This document shows positions 50,606 through 60,972 of a stretch of 64,000 nt of DNA, piece by piece. The stretch lies in the NCBI GenBank assembly GCA_031292355.1, contig JARLHI010000030.1:1-64000 (forward strand). Reading direction: 5' to 3'. The translations under genes and the position numbers were made by a program. Below the pieces are notes generated by a model that was given only the letters and a program-made list of their open reading frames with translations, was not told the origin of the DNA and did not search any database. The DNA comes from Candidatus Obscuribacterales bacterium. Its GTDB lineage: Bacteria; Cyanobacteriota; Vampirovibrionia; Obscuribacterales; Obscuribacteraceae. Each line of letters starts with the position of its first letter. Positions within the stretch are counted from its first letter, which is position 1.

Positions 50606-51674
50606 TCAACGTGTCGACCTCACCTTCAGCGATTTTGACTTCAGTCTTGAGATTAGGTGCTTCACCATGAACTTCTTCAGCGTGCACATCGACGTGAGCG
50701 TGAGCATCTGTTGGTTTGTGGAGGACTTGACTCACTCCCAGGTGCACTGTTTCAAGCCCAACGCTTGCAACCGCATATTTTGCGACTGTGTCTTCCACTG
50801 ACTCACTACTTGCAAATTCGTGATTCGAAAGAAGCGAATAGCTCTCGGCTCCAACGATTCCAGTTCCTGTGCCAGCAATCAGATTCGAACCTACGTGACC
50901 GATGATTGTTTTGACATCAAGCTTGGGATCATTATGGAGATGCGCGTGCCCTACTCCTATTTTCTCCAGCCCCTCCACGGCTCCATGGGCGATGCCGAAT
51001 TGAGTGCCAAAGGCTATCGACGTGGTCAGTCCGTTTATGCCACGTTGTTGCCAAAAATTAGAACTGTCATCGGCTGACGGCGTCAGCACAGCACCATAAA
51101 TTCCGCCGTCCATTGTGGCTTTAGCCCAGGGTGCATACCAGTGATGATCATTGTCAATGCCGACAACCGTTCTCAGTCCTGGAATCTTGTCGGCAAAAGC
51201 GCGCACAGGTAAAAATGCAGCGGCTGCTCCCAATCTCCTGGTAGCGAAATCCACTGCCAAATAGGGCAAAATAGCCCCGGCACCAGCACCAATGGTTTGA
51301 GCAAACCACCTTTCAGAGCCTAACTTGCCTTCATCTTCAGGGTAAACTAGTCGAATTTCTGGCACCAGATTGGCGTCCAGAACATGATTCTCGAGTTGCC
51401 CCATCCCGTTCCCAGTTTCTTCAAAGGCTGCATGAACGAATGCTTTACCAGCGGTTTTGAGAAGTTCGAGGGCACTTAAGTCGCCATCGCGACTGTCCTT
51501 TTCGTCTTCAGGTGTCTCTGAATGTTTACCCTTGGCTGGTGGCTTCTGTTGCTCGCCAAATTTAGGTCCCATCGTCGGAAAGTAGTCTGGATCGTCATTA
51601 TGATGATGACCCGCTACTGAATCGACAGCTGTTTTTGGAGGTGTAAATGCACCGCTTTCAATTGGTTCTGACAT
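50577..51674 (-). CDS. Hypothetical protein, 365 aa
   Basis: No named family. The N-terminal ~65 residues are polar and probably disordered, including a His cluster. A central Gly/Ala-rich region (AGAGAILPYLAVDFATRRLGAAAAF; GTGTGIVGAESYSLL) has moderately hydrophobic helices that could be membrane-associated. The C-terminal tail is His/Glu-rich. AAAGGA lies about eleven bases before the ATG. Confidence 0.55.
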   Translation of the reverse strand: MSEPIESGAFTPPKTAVDSVAGHHHNDDPDYFPTMGPKFGEQQKPPAKGKHSETPEDEKDSRDGDLSALELLKTAGKAFVHAAFEETGNGMGQLENHVLDANLVPEIRLVYPEDEGKLGSERWFAQTIGAGAGAILPYLAVDFATRRLGAAAAFLPVRAFADKIPGLRTVVGIDNDHHWYAPWAKATMDGGIYGAVLTPSADDSSNFWQQRGINGLTTSIAFGTQFGIAHGAVEGLEKIGVGHAHLHNDPKLDVKTIIGHVGSNLIAGTGTGIVGAESYSLLSNHEFASSESVEDTVAKYAVASVGLETVHLGVSQVLHKPTDAHAHVDVHAEEVHGEAPNLKTEVKIAEGEVDTLTNTAKKTDR

Positions 51675-51962
51675 ACTAAGGGTTTCCTTTGCGTCTATTT
51701 AGCCACTTTTAATGGCAACTGTCCCTGGGGAGAGTACGCATTTTTATCAAACACCATCGGCGACCATTCCCAGCTTGCCTAAACACTCCGTTACACCAGC
51801 AAAATTCAGAGCTCACACCGGGCTCAATAGTCTGTTTTTACATCCTGGTTTTAAAATTCACCCTGCTATCAAAATTAGTCTCACAGCAATAAACTGGCTG
51901 CCGATGATCCATGTCGTTCCGAACGAGCTGCATCGTTGAACTAGTCTTTTCTGGAGAATTTT

Positions 51963-52724
51963 ATGCAGGATTTCACAGGCAAAGTCGTTTTCATTACTGG
52001 CGCCACGTCTGGCATCGGCGAAGACGTCGCACTACAGTTTGCTAAACAGGGCGCTAAAGTAGCGTTCACGGGGCGGCGTGCCGAGCAAGGAGAAGCAGTC
52101 GCTGCAAAGATAAAAGCGCTTGGAGCAGATGCCATATTCATAAGGTCAGACGTCAAAGAAAGCGCTGATATCGAAAAAGCAATCAAATTGACGGTTGAGA
52201 AATTTGGACGAATAGATATTGCCGTCAACAATGCCGGTGTTGAAGAACCGATGGTTCCTTTTTTGGAACAGAAGGTCGAAAAATTCGACGAGATATTCGA
52301 CATCAACGTGCGTGGCATGTGGCTGTGCCTGCAAGGCGAAATCCGCCAGATGGTGAAGCAAGATTCTGAATGCTCAATCATCAACATCTCTTCTATTGCT
52401 GGTCAATCTGGTTTCCCTCAAACTTCGTCCTACACCGCCAGTAAGCATGCAGTAAATGGACTAACAAGAGTTCTGGCATCAGAATTTGCGTCAAAGAAAA
52501 TTCGCATCAACGCAGTCGCACCTGGACCGATTAGAACGGAAATGTGGGATCGTTTTGCCAATAGTACGCCAGGCATGGAACAGATGATGCTACAGATGGT
52601 GCCTATGGGAAGAGTCGGTAACACTGCCGAAGTATCAAGTTGTGTTCTCTGGCTTGCTTCTGGCACTTCCACGTACGTCACTGGTCAAATAATTGTCGTA
52701 GATGGCGGGACGATAAACGTTTAA
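51963..52724 (+). CDS. Short-chain dehydrogenase/reductase
   Basis: 253 residues of the classical SDR family. Gly-rich NAD(P) motif TGATSGIG (about residues 13-20), NNAG (about 89-92), catalytic Ser in INISSIAGQSG, and Y-x3-K in SYTASKHAVNG. The end GQIIVVDGG fits glucose-1-dehydrogenase/FabG-like members. Oxidoreductase with unknown substrate. GGAG six bases before the ATG. Confidence 0.9.
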   Translation: MQDFTGKVVFITGATSGIGEDVALQFAKQGAKVAFTGRRAEQGEAVAAKIKALGADAIFIRSDVKESADIEKAIKLTVEKFGRIDIAVNNAGVEEPMVPFLEQKVEKFDEIFDINVRGMWLCLQGEIRQMVKQDSECSIINISSIAGQSGFPQTSSYTASKHAVNGLTRVLASEFASKKIRINAVAPGPIRTEMWDRFANSTPGMEQMMLQMVPMGRVGNTAEVSSCVLWLASGTSTYVTGQIIVVDGGTINV

Positions 52725-52767
52725 GGGAAATGCTACAAAGCCGCGTATCAATCGTCTCGATCTTTAA

Positions 52768-53409
52768 CTATTCAATAATTCGGCGAGCATGTGAAAGACA
52801 TTCGCGATACCAGCCAGTAAATGGGCGAGTTTGAACGCTACCATTATGTGAATCGATAATATGCCCTTCGTCAATGTAAATAACGACATGAGAGACTGCC
52901 GAACGATCTCTCCGTAGAATATAAAGCAAGTCACCTGCCATAAAACGTTCGTTCTGCTCAAGCCTTCTGCCAGGCGCTTTAGGACCGTCGGCTTGCATGT
53001 GAATATTGCTATTGAATTTGTATCCCAATCCATAGTTATAAACCCATGACGTGAAGTTAGAGCAATCCAATCCAGGTCCTTCACTTGGCGACCAGCCTGG
53101 TATGTGGTGATGTTTATATGGCAAACCAATGTATTTTTCTGCAACAGCAATCACTCTTGCCCGCTGCCATTTTATGGGGTTAACTTCTGGTGGGATACTG
53201 GGCTGGGGATAAGCCGCTGCAGGCGGGCCCCAGGAGCCGAAGCGTCTGTGCCGATACCAGGAGGAGCGCGGAGCAGGGCTTTCGGGCAAAGCGTCTCGTT
53301 CTGCAAAATCAGCAGTTACAGATGCTAAATCAATTTCTGCAGCGTAGACAAAATCTGGGGAAATGACTTGAGCCATAGCAACAGTAATTAAGAATGATGC
53401 GATCTTCAT
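52768..53409 (-). CDS. NlpC/P60 family cell-wall hydrolase
   Basis: 213 residues. A signal peptide from ATG 53409 (MKIASFLITVAMAQV, cleavage near VYA) and a ~65-residue linker precede the NlpC/P60 domain. The catalytic Cys lies in GLDCSNF and the His in VSHVVIYID. Such enzymes cut peptidoglycan stem peptides. The frame extends upstream to 53463, but the internal ATG gives a normal signal peptide; neither has a clear ribosome binding site. Confidence 0.8.
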   Translation of the reverse strand: MKIASFLITVAMAQVISPDFVYAAEIDLASVTADFAERDALPESPAPRSSWYRHRRFGSWGPPAAAYPQPSIPPEVNPIKWQRARVIAVAEKYIGLPYKHHHIPGWSPSEGPGLDCSNFTSWVYNYGLGYKFNSNIHMQADGPKAPGRRLEQNERFMAGDLLYILRRDRSAVSHVVIYIDEGHIIDSHNGSVQTRPFTGWYRECLSHARRIIE

Positions 53410-53737
53410 TATATTTGCGGATAAATAAACGGTTAAGCCGTTGGTGTTCGTTAACGAAACCAAAATCGCTCAATTTCTGTACATTGTCAATCAGTATCAG
53501 CGAATGAAGCGACCACATAAATCACATAAATATTGTATACCGTTATGCGTTATAGCGTGAGTCAGACAATAGACAAAGAGGGCGTTGAACAGGAACTGTT
53601 ATACGCAGGGACTCCGCCGTGCGGTTTATAAAAAGCGAACAAATCTTCGTGCGCCTTCCAATCTATGCCTCTCAAGACATTTACAGAGAAATTCTGGTTA
53701 TCTAGGTCGACATCACTACAGCAGTTTCGCAAAGCCA

Positions 53738-55309
53738 CTATCTAACCACGATTGCCACCATCCAAAGCACGGCCCAAATATTCCACACTGCGTGCGTGGC
53801 AAAATTTACCAGCAGATTGCGCTTTCTCTGAAACAGCAAATTCAGTATTACTCCCATGGCAAAGTAGTAGCCGAGACCGGCCAGATCAAAATGCCATAAA
53901 CCAAACGCTAGCGACGTTGCCACTATTGCCCACAAAATTCCGACTCTGTGCCGAATCCATGGATACATCAAACCACGGAAAAGTATTTCCTCCAGAAACG
54001 GACCCAGAATACAAATGAGAATTATCAGAAAACAGATCATCGGTGAATTGGCAGCTGAGAGCGCATCGATCATTTGACTTTGCGTTGCATTACTCGGAGT
54101 CACCGGTATTCCTGGAACAGCAACGAGGATGATTCGCAGCAAAGTTAGCACAGCAACCATTGAACAAAAACCACCCAAAACGGTGAAAATGAACTCGCGA
54201 AACCTAATACTTCTTTCGGCAAGAAATGTGAGCCAAGACCCTATACCAGCAGGTCTACGTATAAAGACATCCACGCACAATAAAAATACTGCTGCACTGA
54301 TGAACACAGTTATGCTGTTTACGATCATAACCATACTGCTCAACTGCCAATTCGAGTGGGTGAGTGCATTCCATAATCCAAAGCAAAATGCCATTGCAAC
54401 GCCGGTCACCAAATAGGTGTAAAAAAGTGCCAGTGCGCATCCGTACCAATTACGAAAAGGGAAATATCGAGGCTCCGGCGGCAGCACAGTTGCCTCAGCT
54501 TGCTCCTTTCGCGCAAGAAAGATAAAACGGAAGATGGTTATGAAGCCTATGCAACAAAAAATTGAGCGGAGCACATAAGCGATTTCTAGTTTTTGCCTCC
54601 ACTCGTTTCCAAGCTTCTCCTTGTCGCGCAGAAAAGGTCCCAGAGCGGTCGACTTCGTTGCCTTGTAGAAATACTGCAAAGCGGCATCTCGATACCACCC
54701 TTTCGGCAACTTATTTTCTAAAACCCGTCCGACATCAGGCGTGATTTTCTCCTTGTCTAAGGTATACAAGATGCGCAGGGAATCCAAAAGTTCGTTCGCT
54801 ATCTTCCCCTCATCACCATCATCACCGAGTACCTTGCTTACATCTTTCTTGTTCTCATGCTCTAGAATTGCCAGCCTCACTATCAAATCAACATTATTGG
54901 GATATTTCTCAAGCTGTTTTTTCACGTACGTTTCAGCCGACTTAAGTGCCTCATCTAATCTAGGACTACCATCAATGGCAATCAAAAAGTCAAACGGTTG
55001 AGGGACCTGTGCAATGTATGTGTATTCAGTGAGGCGGTTTCCAAAATGATCTGCGTCGTGTACTGACTTTTGCGTTAAGCTTTTCTTGTTACCACCATCC
55101 AAGGCATCGTGAGGTAGGACATTTCCCGCCAATCCAAGGACAACTGCCAGAGTGGACAAAACAAAAAAAACATCGATTGCTTTTGTACGAGCTTGCCCAC
55201 TAAGCACTAGGCTTACAAATCCACTGACTAACGCCGCGCTTCCCACCAGAAAGAGCGCCAGTAGCCAAATTAACAACGGTATTAGTTGTGAGAGTTGATT
55301 GGCTGGCAA
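53738..55309 (-). CDS. CPBP-family intramembrane metalloprotease
   Basis: 523 residues. The C-terminal third is an Abi/CPBP glutamic-type membrane protease domain: LEEILFRGLMYP (EExxxR motif), then FGLWHF, and a final His in ATHAVWN. The N-terminal part has two membrane segments flanking a ~150-residue soluble region (about 75-220). Substrate unknown; relatives process prenylated or signalling proteins or confer self-immunity to bacteriocins. TTG start at 55309; the 12-bp palindrome TGGAGCGCTCCA (55314-55325) includes its GGAG site and may hide it. Confidence 0.8.
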   Translation of the reverse strand: MPANQLSQLIPLLIWLLALFLVGSAALVSGFVSLVLSGQARTKAIDVFFVLSTLAVVLGLAGNVLPHDALDGGNKKSLTQKSVHDADHFGNRLTEYTYIAQVPQPFDFLIAIDGSPRLDEALKSAETYVKKQLEKYPNNVDLIVRLAILEHENKKDVSKVLGDDGDEGKIANELLDSLRILYTLDKEKITPDVGRVLENKLPKGWYRDAALQYFYKATKSTALGPFLRDKEKLGNEWRQKLEIAYVLRSIFCCIGFITIFRFIFLARKEQAEATVLPPEPRYFPFRNWYGCALALFYTYLVTGVAMAFCFGLWNALTHSNWQLSSMVMIVNSITVFISAAVFLLCVDVFIRRPAGIGSWLTFLAERSIRFREFIFTVLGGFCSMVAVLTLLRIILVAVPGIPVTPSNATQSQMIDALSAANSPMICFLIILICILGPFLEEILFRGLMYPWIRHRVGILWAIVATSLAFGLWHFDLAGLGYYFAMGVILNLLFQRKRNLLVNFATHAVWNIWAVLWMVAIVVR

Positions 55310-55519
55310 TTTGTGGAGCGCTCCAGGAGTCGCAGACTATCTTCGCATTATGTCACGTTATTGAGGCACCGAGTACCGGAATCTGCGCCACCGATTTCAG
55401 TGGGGTGAACCGCAAATAGCGGCGTTAAATTATTGAACTATAATTATTGGACGGATGTATATTGACCTTCACGAATGCATCAAAAATTCTGAATGAATAA
55501 GTGAATGGAGTAAAAATCA

Positions 55520-57955
55520 ATGTTTAGAATGAGATTCAGAGGGGCTATGTCGATGGCGCCTGCGATAGTTGCGTCATTTCTTGTGATTTCGTCAGCCGAC
55601 GCGACAGGCTTTATTACATTAGACAATGCCATTCAGCCGCCTCATCCTGTTTCTGGCAGAACAAGACTGCCTATCTCTCTTCCAGGCACAGGAAGCACCG
55701 CAATTGAGTACTTGGGGCTTCATCTACAGTCTGAACACATAAAGGTCGATGTAAGCGAGCAGGTTGCAAAAACCTATGTCTCTCAAACTTTTGCAAATGA
55801 CACTGACCGAGATATGGCCGGGACCTTTCTCTTTCCGTTGCCTGAAGACACCACATTCAGTTCTTTCTCACTTCATATAGATGATAAACCGGTCGAAGGA
55901 AAGATCCTAGAAGCTAAAGAAGCAAGACAAGAATACGAAGCCATCGTGCGTAAACTAGTCGATCCAGGGCTTTTGGAATACGCCGATTACAAAACCGTTC
56001 GTGCACGCATTTTTCCGATTCCCGCACATGGCACCAAAAAGGTGGAATTAGAATACACGCAAGTTCTCAAAGCAGATGACGGTATGTTGCAATACCGTTT
56101 TCCGCTAAAAGCGCCGGGTGAAACGGCAAAGGTTGACGACCTCAACGTCGAAATCAAAATGACCAGCAAGCAAGGGATAAAAACACTCTGGTCACCGAGC
56201 CATGAAATCAAAATCGACAGAAGCACCGATTCAAAAGCAACTGTCGAATACAACGCGATGAAGACTGTACCGGACAAAGACTTTGTTCTTTATTACTCGA
56301 TTTCGTCGAAAGAAATAGCCGCAAATTTGCTCACGCATAAACTCGCTTCAGAGGATGGCTATTTTCTTCTGACCATAACTCCTCAACTAAATGCACCGCA
56401 CATCATAGGTAAGGATCTGGTTCTTGTTGTAGATACGTCAGGCTCAATGATGGGCAAAAAATTGGAGCAAACCAAAGAAGCTATCAAATTTGTCATCAAC
56501 GCTCTGCATGCGGACGATAGATTTGCACTTCTTCAATTCAATACTGACATCGATGTATTTGCCAGCAAACTCCAATCAGTGACTGAGGCCAACAAGAAAG
56601 CCGCGCTTGCCTGGGTAGATAAACTAGAAGCAAGCAGCGGCACCAATATTTTCGATGCGCTGAAAACCGGTGCCACCATGCTAAATGAATCTAACACTCG
56701 CCCTGCTTACATAATCCTGTTGACGGATGGCGAGCCAAACGCTGGCAACACTAACGTAGATGACATCGTTGCTGCAGTCTCTTCTAAGCGAGATGTGCGT
56801 GTGTTTGATTTCGGCGTTGGCTATGACGTGAATACCAAATTGCTGAATAAAATTGCTCAGGCGCACCACGGCGTTGCCCAATACGTAGCGCCAAGCGAAA
56901 ATATTGAAATAGCCGTCGCAAGCCTTTACAAAAAGGTGCAGAGCCCAGTTCTCAATGATGTAAAACTCACATTCACCGGCGTCACCGCCAAAGATTTCTA
57001 TCCCAAAGAAGTAGGGGATCTGTTTGCCGGGTCACAAATAATTTTGATCGGAAAATATAAGGAAGGCTCTACTGGCAGCGTCAGTTTGAGTGGTAGCGTT
57101 AACGGTGCTACTAAATCTTATTCTTTCCCGTTGAATTTTGCCAAAGAAGAAACGGCAAACAGCTATCTGCCTCGTTTATGGGCAATGAGGCGAATTGGGC
57201 ATTTGACAGAAATGGCTCAGGATAATCACAACCCGCAAGCAGTTGTAGACGAGATCGTTGGTCTATCTAAAAAGTATGGAATCATCACGGCCTATACATC
57301 TTTCTTAGCGACTTCACCGCAAGAGACTCTCCCGCGGGGAGCTAGTGGGCAGCTGAATGGATGGGGAATGCCCTTTGGTAGAAAACCAGTCTTGCATGGG
57401 CACGGTGATGAAAATTTCTATCAGAGTTCGGTAGATTATGGTGGCGGTCCGCGTACAACTTCTCCTGCAACAGGTGTATCACTGCCGTCTGGCGGTGCGG
57501 GACTGGCTCCTCCTCGCTTATATGAAGATGAGGATGTTACCGCGAAAAATGCTAATGCGCGCACACCCGCAACATTGCCCGCAACAAGTGGATATTCCTC
57601 TACGATAAACACATCCAGACGTACTCCAGTATTAATGCAAGACACAGGAGAAGCGGCCTTTTCAAACGCACGCAACACTAAAACTCTGGAACAATCTACC
57701 GTCGCTAGCACGGTCATGGGTGCATCAGTAAAAACCGCTGAAGACAAAACTTTTTATCTAGTCAACGGCGTTTGGACCGATAGTACCTATTCAGCAAACA
57801 GCTCACCTAAGCCCATCGAAATTGCTTTCGGCAGCGATGCATATTTCAAATTGATCCACGACAATCCTGGTATCAATAAATTTCTTGCTCTGGGTGAGCA
57901 AGTTCTTGTGCTGTACAAAGGCAAATGCTACAAAATTACAGCAGAAAATAGCTGA
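55520..57955 (+). CDS. VIT and von Willebrand A domain protein
   Basis: 811 residues, exported (signal peptide to about 29, ADATG). A VIT domain (about 55-175; VAKTYVSQTFANDTDRDMAG, FPLPEDTTFSSF) is followed by a vWA domain with an intact MIDAS, LVVDTSGSMMG (Asp about 305) and a later TDGEPNAG. The last ~200 residues are Thr/Ser/Pro-rich and end in a small beta domain with no LPXTG-type sorting signal. Related proteins resemble inter-alpha-trypsin-inhibitor heavy chains and bind ligands through metal. GGAG ten bases before the ATG. Confidence 0.88.
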   Translation: MFRMRFRGAMSMAPAIVASFLVISSADATGFITLDNAIQPPHPVSGRTRLPISLPGTGSTAIEYLGLHLQSEHIKVDVSEQVAKTYVSQTFANDTDRDMAGTFLFPLPEDTTFSSFSLHIDDKPVEGKILEAKEARQEYEAIVRKLVDPGLLEYADYKTVRARIFPIPAHGTKKVELEYTQVLKADDGMLQYRFPLKAPGETAKVDDLNVEIKMTSKQGIKTLWSPSHEIKIDRSTDSKATVEYNAMKTVPDKDFVLYYSISSKEIAANLLTHKLASEDGYFLLTITPQLNAPHIIGKDLVLVVDTSGSMMGKKLEQTKEAIKFVINALHADDRFALLQFNTDIDVFASKLQSVTEANKKAALAWVDKLEASSGTNIFDALKTGATMLNESNTRPAYIILLTDGEPNAGNTNVDDIVAAVSSKRDVRVFDFGVGYDVNTKLLNKIAQAHHGVAQYVAPSENIEIAVASLYKKVQSPVLNDVKLTFTGVTAKDFYPKEVGDLFAGSQIILIGKYKEGSTGSVSLSGSVNGATKSYSFPLNFAKEETANSYLPRLWAMRRIGHLTEMAQDNHNPQAVVDEIVGLSKKYGIITAYTSFLATSPQETLPRGASGQLNGWGMPFGRKPVLHGHGDENFYQSSVDYGGGPRTTSPATGVSLPSGGAGLAPPRLYEDEDVTAKNANARTPATLPATSGYSSTINTSRRTPVLMQDTGEAAFSNARNTKTLEQSTVASTVMGASVKTAEDKTFYLVNGVWTDSTYSANSSPKPIEIAFGSDAYFKLIHDNPGINKFLALGEQVLVLYKGKCYKITAENS

Positions 57956-58000
57956 CAACCTATTTGATGGAATCACAGTCTTCGACTCGAGGTACAGATT

Positions 58001-58801
58001 ATGCCTGTAGATACGCTCTCTCAATGCGCACAACGACTAACACCATTGATTTTGCTCGTCTACATGGTATTCATCTGTGTTGAAATGGCAGCAGATCATT
58101 TTCTCAAAACTAAAGCCTACAATTTCGACGACACGCTGCACAACCTCATCATGTTTTTTGTAAATAGGATGACGGGGGGACTAGGCGGAGCCTTCATGTT
58201 CTCGATGCTATCACTAACTGCACATTTTGCGCCATGGAAATTGCACGGACCGTTTGCATGGATTGTCACTTTCCTTGTGGTGGATATGCTTTTCTACATT
58301 CAACACAGATGCTTTCACACTGACACCATATTCGCACCATTTCACGAGGTGCATCACAGCAGCCAAAATTACAATTTAACGACAACGCTGCGCGCAAGTG
58401 TCTTTTTGCCGTGGCTCAATCCGCTCTTCTATTTTAGCGCGGCATTGATTGGCTGCGATCCTCTGGCGATAATCATTTCTTTCAGCTTAATTCAGGTCTA
58501 TCAATTCTTTTTGCATACTGAATTTGTGCCGTCCCTCGGACTTCTCGAAGGCATTATCAATACGCCTTCCGCTCATAGAGTTCATCACGGCCACGAACAA
58601 GCTCAATACGAAAGCAACCTGGGTGGCGTGCTCCTCCTGTGGGATCGCATTTTCAAATCCTATATGGCGGAGCCAGAGCATCTCCTCTACGGCATCAAGG
58701 GAGTTGCAGTTGAAAGCAATTTCTTCGTAGCACAACTCAAGCCTTTCGTATCCTTTGCAGCGCGTCGTCTCAAGCAAAATCAAACAGAGTTCCACCAATA
58801 A
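58001..58801 (+). CDS. Sterol desaturase/fatty acid hydroxylase family protein
   Basis: 266 residues, with about four membrane segments and the di-iron histidine boxes of the family: HRCFH, HEVHHSS and HRVHHGHE. Members hydroxylate or desaturate lipids in the membrane using oxygen. The substrate (fatty acid, sterol-like or carotenoid) cannot be assigned. GAGGT seven bases before the ATG. It follows the VIT gene by 45 bp on the same strand. Confidence 0.87.
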   Translation: MPVDTLSQCAQRLTPLILLVYMVFICVEMAADHFLKTKAYNFDDTLHNLIMFFVNRMTGGLGGAFMFSMLSLTAHFAPWKLHGPFAWIVTFLVVDMLFYIQHRCFHTDTIFAPFHEVHHSSQNYNLTTTLRASVFLPWLNPLFYFSAALIGCDPLAIIISFSLIQVYQFFLHTEFVPSLGLLEGIINTPSAHRVHHGHEQAQYESNLGGVLLLWDRIFKSYMAEPEHLLYGIKGVAVESNFFVAQLKPFVSFAARRLKQNQTEFHQ

Positions 58802-58907
58802 AAACCTGGCAAAGGCAGAGCCAGCTGCCGGGGCGCATCACTTTGTCTTGTAAATCTTAGAATTTCTATCAGGCACCTAACAACAAGGTTCCAATATTAC
58901 TCGCGAG

Positions 58908-60521
58908 TTATTGATTTATACCTTTGCACTCTGGACAGCCGGAATTACCTTTTTTCCACGAAACTAACTGATTACTGATCTTTCTTTGCCAAATGTGATT
59001 GCAGTCATTTGTGCATCGCCACCAAACCACCTTATTGCTAGCAGGCATAACTTCAGAGGGACTCAATGGTGTGTTTAATTTTGGATGCCATAACCTGGCC
59101 AATTCGGGGAATTTAGCCGCTAAACTTGCTTCATAGGAGACCTTTTTTCCAGCACAGAAGGGACAACCGCTTCGTCCCTTTTTGTTTCTGACAACGACAC
59201 GTTCTATCGGTGCATCCCAGATATGGTCGGCTACGTCAGGACACTGCCACCACACCACCTTGCCGCTAAATGGTGGCACTACCTTTGGTGTTAGAGATTT
59301 ATTGAGAGTAGGATGCCAAAGCTTTGCTACACTTGGGTACTTAGCTAAAAGGCAAGACTCATCTGTGACTTTATTGCCCTTGCAGAAGGGACAACCGTTG
59401 GTGCCTCCTCGCCAGCGTCGAATAATAAATTCAACGGGCGCCTGCCAAACATGTTTGGCCGAACGGGGGCAGCGCCACCAAACAGATTTCTTAGTACCAG
59501 CTATAACTTCGGTTGGCAACAACGGCTTGTTGCGAGTGGGATGCCATTGATTTGCGACAGTGGGATAGCGAGCCGCCAGATTATTATCTTTCGATACCTT
59601 TTGATTGGTGCAATATGGGCAGCCATGTCCACCGGTACGATGAAGAACTGTTGCTTGCCACACATGCTCATCGCTGTTGGAGCATTGCCACCAAATTTTT
59701 TGCTGGCTACCGCACGACACATCTTCGGGCGAAAGCCGCCGATTCTTTTTAGGTCTATCTGCAGGAGCCAGATAATTGTTTTTTCCCTGCACCCAGCTGC
59801 CTTTCAACGACGAAAGCATCAGACGATTTTTGGTTGGATGCCACTGAGCGGCAATCTCAGGATATTTTGCGGCTAGACTATTTTCCTTCAGCAAATATCG
59901 ATTGCCGCAAAACGGACAACCACAGCCTTTGCTGGTTCTGTCACTGATGATGGTTTGCCATTCATGCTTCAGCTTACAAATCCACCAAACTTTTCTACTC
60001 GAGCGAGCCGTTACCGTTTCTGGCGTCAAGCTCTCGTTCCTTACTGGATGCCACTCACGAGCAATCTCCGGATAGAGGTTGGCGAGAGAATTATTTTCAT
60101 CGACCTTGTCGCCGCCACAAAATGGACAGCCGCTTTTCATCACAGTGCGGCTATTTACCGACGCATCCCAAACATGATTACTATTTATGTCGCATTGCCA
60201 CCATATACGCACCGCCGATTTCGGGGCCATATACCGTGGATTGAGGTCACCATTTCTGGTCGAGTGAAATTGTCTGGCAACGTCTGGAAAAAGGGCAAGC
60301 AGGCTCTTCGGGGCAATAGCGCAAAATGGACATTTCCCCTTGATGCGATTGAGCACGCGCTGCTGCCATTCATGTGTTGGGTCGCTCTTGCAGCGCCACC
60401 AAGCAAGATATTTGGAACTTACCGTCACACTGTCCGGCGATGAATCCATGTTCAAGGTCGGATGCCAGTCTGACGCAATCTTCGGACAAGCAACAGATAT
60501 GGGAGCATTATGCAGGGTCAT
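58908..60521 (-). CDS. Seven-fold zinc-ribbon (DUF4379-like) protein
   Basis: 537 residues built of seven ~70-residue units, each with the pattern (L)A..(Y/F)P..A..WHP..N..L.P, then WWxC, H-x-W, and CPxC near the end. This is the treble-clef/zinc-ribbon repeat of the DUF4379 type, expected to bind one zinc per unit. Unit 4 has a ~30-residue insertion. In many genomes such repeats are fused to a small nuclease domain; none is present here, and the protein starts and ends with ribbon units. Probably a nucleic-acid binder. It follows the XRE regulator by 26 bp and is likely co-expressed with it. Confidence 0.75.
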   Translation of the reverse strand: MTLHNAPISVACPKIASDWHPTLNMDSSPDSVTVSSKYLAWWRCKSDPTHEWQQRVLNRIKGKCPFCAIAPKSLLALFPDVARQFHSTRNGDLNPRYMAPKSAVRIWWQCDINSNHVWDASVNSRTVMKSGCPFCGGDKVDENNSLANLYPEIAREWHPVRNESLTPETVTARSSRKVWWICKLKHEWQTIISDRTSKGCGCPFCGNRYLLKENSLAAKYPEIAAQWHPTKNRLMLSSLKGSWVQGKNNYLAPADRPKKNRRLSPEDVSCGSQQKIWWQCSNSDEHVWQATVLHRTGGHGCPYCTNQKVSKDNNLAARYPTVANQWHPTRNKPLLPTEVIAGTKKSVWWRCPRSAKHVWQAPVEFIIRRWRGGTNGCPFCKGNKVTDESCLLAKYPSVAKLWHPTLNKSLTPKVVPPFSGKVVWWQCPDVADHIWDAPIERVVVRNKKGRSGCPFCAGKKVSYEASLAAKFPELARLWHPKLNTPLSPSEVMPASNKVVWWRCTNDCNHIWQRKISNQLVSWKKGNSGCPECKGINQ

Positions 60522-60547
60522 AATTGAATTTCCGCAAGCAATCGTCT

Positions 60548-60883
60548 TCAGTATTTAGCTCGGCTACGCCGTTCAAGAACACTCCTGACACGGGCAAGCA
60601 GCTTTGGTGAAACAATTTCTTGGTTCTCCACTTTGCTTATATACGCTTGAGAAACGCCCAATAGTTCGGCCAATTCAATTTGCCGAACATGGCTCTGTAA
60701 CCGTGCCAACGCAATTGGATTTTCTATATACTCAGCGGGATCAAAAGCAACGTAATCATCTTTAGATTGAGATTCCAACTTCATCACTTCACGTTCAATC
60801 GATTCGTGCAAAGCTTTGTACACTGCCATCGGCAATAGTACATATTCAGGGCGACCGTCCACAGACTTTATTGTTTGCAACAT
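60548..60883 (-). CDS. XRE-family transcriptional regulator
   Basis: About 111 residues from ATG 60883 (the frame extends to 60940). The N-terminal part (TIKSVDGRPEYVLLPMAVYKAL) resembles antitoxin-type N-termini. The C-terminal ~55 residues are an HTH of the Cro/C1 type (IELAELLGVSQAYISKVENQ). Likely represses its own promoter, where three GTTATAT copies lie at 60943-60972. Upstream of the zinc-ribbon gene. Confidence 0.8.
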   Translation of the reverse strand: MLQTIKSVDGRPEYVLLPMAVYKALHESIEREVMKLESQSKDDYVAFDPAEYIENPIALARLQSHVRQIELAELLGVSQAYISKVENQEIVSPKLLARVRSVLERRSRAKY

Positions 60884-60942
60884 TGTTTGTACACATCTCC
60901 CCTGGCACCAATCTTTTCGATCGCAATAATTTTCAGACATTG

Positions 60943-60972
60943 GTTATATTATAAAGTTATATTTAGTTATAT
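60943..60972. promoter_or_regulatory. Three GTTATAT repeats, candidate XRE operator
   Basis: GTTATAT at 60943-60949, 60956-60962 and 60966-60972 (spacing 13 and 10 bases), in an AT-rich stretch just upstream of the XRE gene. On the minus strand TATAAT/TATAAC-like hexamers overlap them, as expected for an autorepressed promoter. Confidence 0.45.
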
